64,000 bases of DNA from an uncultured Paracoccaceae bacterium (GTDB lineage Bacteria; Pseudomonadota; Alphaproteobacteria; Rhodobacterales; Rhodobacteraceae). Shown piece by piece: positions 59,556-64,000 of this stretch. Positions within the stretch are counted from its first letter, which is position 1. The number at the start of each line of letters is the position of its first letter. Location: NCBI GenBank assembly GCA_947503175.1, contig CANNCO010000002.1, positions 558,001-622,000 of the forward strand. Reading direction: 5' to 3'. Both the position numbers and the translations under genes were made by a program. Under the pieces are notes generated by a model. It was given only the letters and a program-made list of their open reading frames with translations, searched no databases and was not told the origin of the DNA.

Positions 59556-60518
59556 ATGAAAATCCCCCGCGTGATTCCTGCCCGAAAGATCAGCAGCATC
59601 ACCGTGCTGCTCGCAGCCGTGGCCCTGGCCGCCTGTTCCGAAACCGAACCGCATGTCTACGCGCCGTCTCAGCGGATCGAGCATCAGTACAGCAAAGCCG
59701 GGCCCTACTCTGCGACCCGTATCGAAACACCGGCACGGTTCGGTCTTCCGCGGGGTGCAGCCTATCTGCCCGGCGACGCTGAACGCCCCGCCCCGCTGGT
59801 CATCTGGCAAAACGGGACGGGGGTCGACATCGACACCTACGATGCAATCGCACGACATCTGGCGTCCTGGGGTCTGGCGGTTCTGGGAAGCTACGACCGC
59901 CAGATGGGCTCTGGTCAAACTGCCATCGCAATGCTTGAAAACGCGCGTCTATGGTCTTCTACGCCCGGCCATCCTCTGCATGGGCGCGTCGCGGCCGGGC
60001 GTTTCGCCTTCGTTGGATCGTCCCAAGGCGCCGTGGGCACAATCAACGCGCATACCGAATTCAGTCTCGGCCGCACGGCGACGGCGTTGGCTGTGCACGG
60101 AACGCCCACGGACGAAGCAATCGCCTTCTTCGGTCTCGACCTTCAATATGACGCCACCAGAATCTCCGCGCCGATCTTCATCATGACTGGCACAGAGGAT
60201 GACTTCATCTCGCCGATCAGCCTGAACGAGACGATGTTCCACGGCTTGAGTGGGGAACCTATGCGGGCGATCGGCGTGGCAAGCGGCGCAGACCATATCG
60301 AGCTTGCCGATGACGCCGGGCGTATGCGCGGTTACCTGACCGCCTGGCTGTCGTTCCAGCTGACCAATGACCCGAATGCCGCACAGGCCTTTCTGGGGAT
60401 TGCCGAGATCACCACCAACCCGGGGTGGAGTTTGGCCCGCGTCGCGCCGAGACAGCGACCGGCTCAGTCCGGCAGACCCGCAGATCGATCTCCCGGTTCT
60501 GATCGGTTCCCCTTGTGA
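59556..60518 (+). CDS. Lipoprotein alpha/beta hydrolase (PET hydrolase/chlorophyllase-like fold)
   Basis: The 320-residue protein has a lipoprotein signal (KISSITVLLAAVALAAC, lipid-modified cysteine near residue 27). Its alpha/beta hydrolase domain has APLVIWQNGTGVDIDTYD, the nucleophile elbow FAFVGSSQGAVGTIN, an aspartate in GTEDDFISP and a histidine in GADHIELAD. This matches dienelactone/cutinase-like secreted esterases. It is anchored on the outside of a membrane. Its end overlaps the next gene as GTGA, so the two are expressed together. The substrate cannot be named. Confidence 0.82.
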   Translation: MKIPRVIPARKISSITVLLAAVALAACSETEPHVYAPSQRIEHQYSKAGPYSATRIETPARFGLPRGAAYLPGDAERPAPLVIWQNGTGVDIDTYDAIARHLASWGLAVLGSYDRQMGSGQTAIAMLENARLWSSTPGHPLHGRVAAGRFAFVGSSQGAVGTINAHTEFSLGRTATALAVHGTPTDEAIAFFGLDLQYDATRISAPIFIMTGTEDDFISPISLNETMFHGLSGEPMRAIGVASGADHIELADDAGRMRGYLTAWLSFQLTNDPNAAQAFLGIAEITTNPGWSLARVAPRQRPAQSGRPADRSPGSDRFPL

Positions 60519-61894
60519 AGAAATCCTTGATGGTCGCCTGCCTATGTCTCGGACCGCAAATCCTGTCCGCCGAAGCGCGCCCCGGCCTTAACGGCATCTG
60601 GTCGACCGATGGATATGGATTCGTGCTGGACATCCGCGACGGGTCCGCACATCTGATGAGCATCGGCGGCTCATACTGCGTGTCAGAGACGACGGCACCG
60701 GTACCGCTGGACGACTTGTTGCCCGGGTCCGGGTTTCACCTTGCTCCCGACGGACAGAGCCTCACGATCTCCTTTCCGCTTGAACCGCATCGCATTCGCG
60801 CAGACAGGCTGCCAAGGCGTCCGTCTGCCTGCGATACAAGCTTGCCCGATACACCCAGGGCGGTGTTCGAGACTGCCGTGGGTTTTTTCGAAGCGAACTA
60901 TCCATTTCTCCATCTCTATGACGTGGATTGGCCCAACCACGCGGCAACAGTCCGTCGCAGGATTTACCCTGAGATGCCGCCCGAAGAACTCCTTGACGCC
61001 CTAAGCCGGCTTCTGCGGCCAGTTCGTGATGGCCATGTTTCCCTTGTCGCCGGAATCGACGGGGCAAGGCATGTATTCGCGGCAAACCGGGGGTGGGTCA
61101 TTGAAGATATCGGGCGGGCTGCCGCGCAGGCGGACCTGCCTCCCGCAGAAGCGATCTCCGACTTTCGCAAGGCTTTCTGGCACGAAAGCCTTCAGTCCGA
61201 CCTGCTTGGCACGAACGGACAGATGATCGGCAACGACCGGATCCAGTATGGAATGATTGCTGAAGAGACCGGTTACATCGCGTTTCTGACCATCGGAGGG
61301 TTTGGTGCCGAAACTTTAGGCCCGCAAGAAGACCTTGCGGCAACCCAGAAGGTACTGGACCTGATGCTCGGTGATCTTGCGCGGACCGGTGCCACCGCGC
61401 TGATCATCGACCTCAGCCTGAGCTTCGGAGGGGATGATTACATCGCACGTGAGATCGCAAGCCGGTTTTTTGGGGCCCAGGCCCATGCCTACACGAAACA
61501 CGCCGCCGACGCGGTTGCTCCGATAGAAACCCGGGTGACCGTCAGCCCGAGTGCGCGGCGGCGCTTTCCCGGCGAGGTCTATTTGCTGACCAGCAATGTT
61601 ACCGTCAGCGCAGCCGAGGTCCTGACCATGGCCTTGCGCACCCAACCGCATGTCACCCATCTTGGCGAGCCAACACGGGGGGCGCTCTCCGACGTGTTTT
61701 CCCACCGTTTGCCGAACGGATGGCAGCTCAACCTTTCCAACGAGGTCTACCTTGATGCGGAGGGACGCCATTGGGAAGCGGCTGGTATTCCACCGGATGT
61801 GGATATCCCGGTGTTCACGGGTACCGCCGCGATCGAAAGCCACAAGCTGGCCATCAGCCGGGTTGTCCGGAGGGTTACGGGCCGGGTGCCATAA
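60515..61894 (+). CDS. S41 family peptidase-like protein
   Basis: The 459-residue protein has a signal peptide (KKSLMVACLCLGPQILSAEA) and an S41/tail-specific-protease-type domain (about 240-430): GYIAFLTIGGFG, ATALIIDLSLSFGGDDYIAREIASRF, VYLLTSNVTVSAAEVLTMALR (catalytic serine in the SAAE element) and the RGALSDVFSHRLPNGWQLNLSNEVYLDAEG block. No PDZ domain was noticed. It would act in the periplasm on peptides. It starts at GTG 60515, overlapping the lipoprotein hydrolase gene by four bases, with no separate ribosome site. Confidence 0.82.
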   Translation: MKKSLMVACLCLGPQILSAEARPGLNGIWSTDGYGFVLDIRDGSAHLMSIGGSYCVSETTAPVPLDDLLPGSGFHLAPDGQSLTISFPLEPHRIRADRLPRRPSACDTSLPDTPRAVFETAVGFFEANYPFLHLYDVDWPNHAATVRRRIYPEMPPEELLDALSRLLRPVRDGHVSLVAGIDGARHVFAANRGWVIEDIGRAAAQADLPPAEAISDFRKAFWHESLQSDLLGTNGQMIGNDRIQYGMIAEETGYIAFLTIGGFGAETLGPQEDLAATQKVLDLMLGDLARTGATALIIDLSLSFGGDDYIAREIASRFFGAQAHAYTKHAADAVAPIETRVTVSPSARRRFPGEVYLLTSNVTVSAAEVLTMALRTQPHVTHLGEPTRGALSDVFSHRLPNGWQLNLSNEVYLDAEGRHWEAAGIPPDVDIPVFTGTAAIESHKLAISRVVRRVTGRVP

Positions 61895-62164
61895 GGGCTG
61901 TGCAGTTCACCCACCCGCCGTGCGGACCCGGATCCATTTACAGGTCTACCGGCAGTCCCGACACCCGGGGTTTCGCAAACGGCCCGGCAAGAAACGCCGG
62001 TGCCCGGAAGGGCCAAAGGCAGGAACGTCGCGCTTAAGGCGTTGCCGGACCATGGCGCACAACCTGAATTTGTTTGCCCAGAATCTGCACCTGTGAGAGC
62101 CTTGCCGCCGGGAGCACCGATGGAACACTTTTTCAACGCGCCCGACCCAAGGGAGGAATAACCT

Positions 62165-63565
62165 ATGAATCTTCGGCCCGACCCGACATTTCACGCCACG
62201 CCGAAACTCGCCATGGAAGCCCCGGCCGAGACGCTGGCCTTCACTCTTATGCTCAGTCCTGACGGCTCGCAACCCGACGGTCTCGCCATCGTCGACGTGG
62301 ACCCAAAGTCCAAAACCTACAGTCAGATCGTTCATCAGGTGATCATGCCGAACAAGGGCGACGAGTTTCACCATTTCGGCTGGAATGCCTGTTCGTCCGC
62401 CCTGTCCCCTCTGACGGGTCATGCCTTTCTGGAACGCCGCTATCTGATCATTCCGGGCATCCGGTCTTCGCGCATCTACGTGATCGACGTGAAAGAGCCG
62501 CTGAAGGCCAAGATCCACAAGGTCATCGAACCAGAAGAGGTCTTTGCCAAGACAGGCTATTCCCGGCCTCATACCATCCATTGCGGGCCCGAAGGCATCT
62601 ATGTGTCGACCCTTGGCGGCGGCGGCAAGGACGGTACCGACGGCCCTCCGGGCATCTTCATCATGGATTGCGAAACCTTCGATATCCTGGGCCGGTACGA
62701 GATGGACCGCGGCATTCAGGACAAGCACTATGATTTCTGGTGGAATCTGCCGCGCGATTACATGGTCAGTTCCGAATGGGGCCTGCCGCCGCAGTTCGAA
62801 AACGGCATCGTCGCCGAGGATCTGTTATCCAACAAATACGGCCATACGATCCATTTCTGGGATCTGCGTGGGCGTAAAAATGTCCAAAGCATCGATCTGG
62901 GCGAAAATCATCAGATGGCGCTGGAAATCCGGCCCGCCCATGACCCGGCGAAGGAGTACGGCTTCTGCGGTGTCGTCGTCGATACAACCAACCTGCAAGG
63001 CGCGATTTTCACGTGGTGGCGAAACTCGGACGGCACGTTCGAGGCCAAGAAGGTCATCACCATCGACCCGCAACCAGCCGATCCCGATGATCTGCCGGAC
63101 CTGCTCAAAGGTTTCTCAGCGGTGCCGCCACTTGTCACCGATATCGATCTCAGCCTCGATGACCGCTTCCTCTATGTCGCCTGTTGGGGAACGGGCGAGA
63201 TGCACCAATACGATGTCTCCGACCCGATGAACCCGAAACTTGCCGGCAAGGTCGAGATCGGCGGCATCGTCAAGAAGACGCCCCATCCCAACGGCAAGAC
63301 GTTCGGCTACGGCCCGCAGATGGTCGAGATCAGCCGCGACGGCAAGCGTGTCTACTGGACCAATTCGCTCTATTCCACATGGGATGACCAGTTCTATCCC
63401 GGAGAGGGCGGGGCCGCGATGGTCATGGCCAACGTGGGCGGAAACGGGGGTCTGACACTGGCCGAAGACTTCTGGGTCGACTTCCCCGACGGGTATCGCA
63501 GCCACCAGATCCGGCTCGAAGGGGGCGACTGCTCAACCGACAGTTTCTGCTACCCCTCCGTCTGA
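62165..63565 (+). CDS. Selenium-binding protein 56 / methanethiol oxidase family
   Basis: The 466-residue protein is a member of the SBP56 family, whose bacterial form MtoX is a copper-dependent methanethiol oxidase. Family blocks include VDVDPKSKTYSQIVHQVIMPNKGDEFHHFGWNACSS, LIIPGIRSSRIYVIDVK, SRPHTIHCGPEGIYVSTLGG, DFWWNLPRDYMVSSEWG and YGHTIHFWDLRGRK; the several His residues are likely metal ligands. It oxidises methanethiol to formaldehyde, sulfide and peroxide, fitting a marine sulfur lifestyle. No N-terminal signal is evident. GGGAGGAATAACCT precedes the ATG. A membrane-protein gene follows three bases later. Confidence 0.92.
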   Translation: MNLRPDPTFHATPKLAMEAPAETLAFTLMLSPDGSQPDGLAIVDVDPKSKTYSQIVHQVIMPNKGDEFHHFGWNACSSALSPLTGHAFLERRYLIIPGIRSSRIYVIDVKEPLKAKIHKVIEPEEVFAKTGYSRPHTIHCGPEGIYVSTLGGGGKDGTDGPPGIFIMDCETFDILGRYEMDRGIQDKHYDFWWNLPRDYMVSSEWGLPPQFENGIVAEDLLSNKYGHTIHFWDLRGRKNVQSIDLGENHQMALEIRPAHDPAKEYGFCGVVVDTTNLQGAIFTWWRNSDGTFEAKKVITIDPQPADPDDLPDLLKGFSAVPPLVTDIDLSLDDRFLYVACWGTGEMHQYDVSDPMNPKLAGKVEIGGIVKKTPHPNGKTFGYGPQMVEISRDGKRVYWTNSLYSTWDDQFYPGEGGAAMVMANVGGNGGLTLAEDFWVDFPDGYRSHQIRLEGGDCSTDSFCYPSV

Positions 63566-63568
63566 CGC

Positions 63569-64000
63569 GTGGACGGCGTGAACACGGCAACGGCCCTTTG
63601 GTGGGCCGTTGCCGCCTCGGGCATCTATCACGGCGTCAATCCCGGCATGGGCTGGCCGCTGGCCGTATCGGCGGCGCTGATGGACCGGACACGGGGCAGC
63701 CTTTACAAGGCATTGCTGGCGTTGGCAGTCGGGCATCTCCTCGCCATGGCGGCCATCCTGTTTCCGTTCGCGGCCCTTCTGGTGCTGGTCGAATGGCAAA
63801 GGCAGATCCAGGTCGGCGCAGCCTGCCTCGTGATCGGACTGGGCCTCTACCTGCTGATAAATCGCCGCCACCCCCGCTTTCTTGCACGTGTGCCGCCTTC
63901 GCGGCTTGCGCTCTGGTCATTCCTTGCCGCAATGGCCCATGGGGCCGGTCTGATGCTCGTGCCGATTTACCTGGGTATCTGCCGCACGATCGAGACGGAC
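63569..64000 (+). CDS. Integral membrane protein, partial (3' end outside window)
   Basis: The 144 codons present encode a membrane protein that begins VDGVNTATALWWAVAASG from a GTG. It contains IYHGVNPGMGWPLAVSAALMD, hydrophobic helices ALLALAVGHLLAMAAILFPFAALLVLV and ACLVIGLGLYLLI, and MAHGAGLMLVPIYLG near the end. The HGxNPGMGWP signature and second AHGAG motif look like those of a hypothetical membrane family found beside SBP56 genes. It follows the SBP56 gene with three bases between, but a strong hairpin lies within its first codons. The function is unknown. Confidence 0.75.
   Translation, partial: MDGVNTATALWWAVAASGIYHGVNPGMGWPLAVSAALMDRTRGSLYKALLALAVGHLLAMAAILFPFAALLVLVEWQRQIQVGAACLVIGLGLYLLINRRHPRFLARVPPSRLALWSFLAAMAHGAGLMLVPIYLGICRTIETD
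63585..63614 (+). terminator. Perfect 12-base hairpin just after the SBP56 gene
   Basis: CGGCAACGGCCC (63585-63596) and GGGCCGTTGCCG (63603-63614) form a perfect stem with the loop TTTGGT. It lies 20 bases after the SBP56 stop and inside the first 15 codons of the next reading frame. There is no T-run after it, so it may attenuate rather than terminate. Confidence 0.6.

Overview
The window comes from a high-GC alphaproteobacterium, most likely of the Rhodobacterales/Roseobacter type. This rests on the TIGR02300 (FYDLN acid) protein, a methanethiol-oxidase/SBP56 gene, many ABC uptake systems, FNR-type TTGAY-N4-RTCAA sites and tight TGATG/ATGA gene overlaps. No plasmid, phage or CRISPR signature was seen. 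It reads as ordinary chromosome with several decayed genes.

Layout. 1-2276: the tail of a dihydrolipoyl dehydrogenase, a GntR/FCD regulator, a zinc metallopeptidase, TIGR02300 and tRNA-Ala(GGC). 2566-7665 (minus): a glpF-dhaK-dhaL-dhaM operon for glycerol entry and PEP-driven dihydroxyacetone phosphorylation; DhaM is fused to HPr and Enzyme I. 8040-21545: a stress/dormancy block. It holds a USP-like protein, a YcbZ/LonB-type protease, a divergent GroEL, a dienelactone-hydrolase-like protein, nicotinate phosphoribosyltransferase, an aminoglycoside-phosphotransferase/P-loop fusion, an ATP-grasp protein opposite a class II glutamine amidotransferase, an L,D-transpeptidase and a ribosome hibernation factor fused to a cold-shock domain. 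Relics of a phosphoribosyltransferase and a zinc alcohol dehydrogenase lie between them. Three perfect and two near-perfect FNR boxes sit in the intergenic gaps from glpF to the hibernation factor, which suggests one low-oxygen regulon resembling the mycobacterial DosR gene set.

21605-25702: a frameshifted TbpB-like lipoprotein with a 57-residue small ORF before it, opposite a type I secretion ABC/HlyD pair. 26338-30917: a FecBCD-type importer followed by three tightly overlapped genes (two amidotransferase-fold-like, one FmdE-like), an operon of unknown substrate. 30941-35582 (minus): EamA transporter, S66 peptidase, DUF5946 protein, GNAT acetyltransferase and an orphan Leu/Ile/Val-type binding protein. 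35730-38662: a cupredoxin opposite a winged-helix/TPR/hydrolase-fold regulator that lacks the hydrolase serine.

38845-47679: a carbohydrate module. HAD phosphatase, FGGY kinase, BtpA/SgcQ protein and DeoR regulator lie on minus; SDR dehydrogenase and a CUT1 ABC importer lie on plus, with a repeat-rich operator region between. 47680-48481 holds a TonB-receptor relic and two strong inverted repeats. 48482-53946: a PotABCD-type importer, a DUF3830 protein and a LysR regulator. 54207-61894: a cluster of serine-hydrolase-fold enzymes (class D beta-lactamase, alpha/beta hydrolase, class C-like serine hydrolase, lipoprotein hydrolase, S41-like protein) around a membrane AraC-type regulator. 62165-64000: SBP56/methanethiol oxidase and the start of a membrane protein that runs off the window.

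Functions were assigned by reading protein motifs, without database searches. Start codons were chosen from ribosome-binding sites, overlaps and family length.
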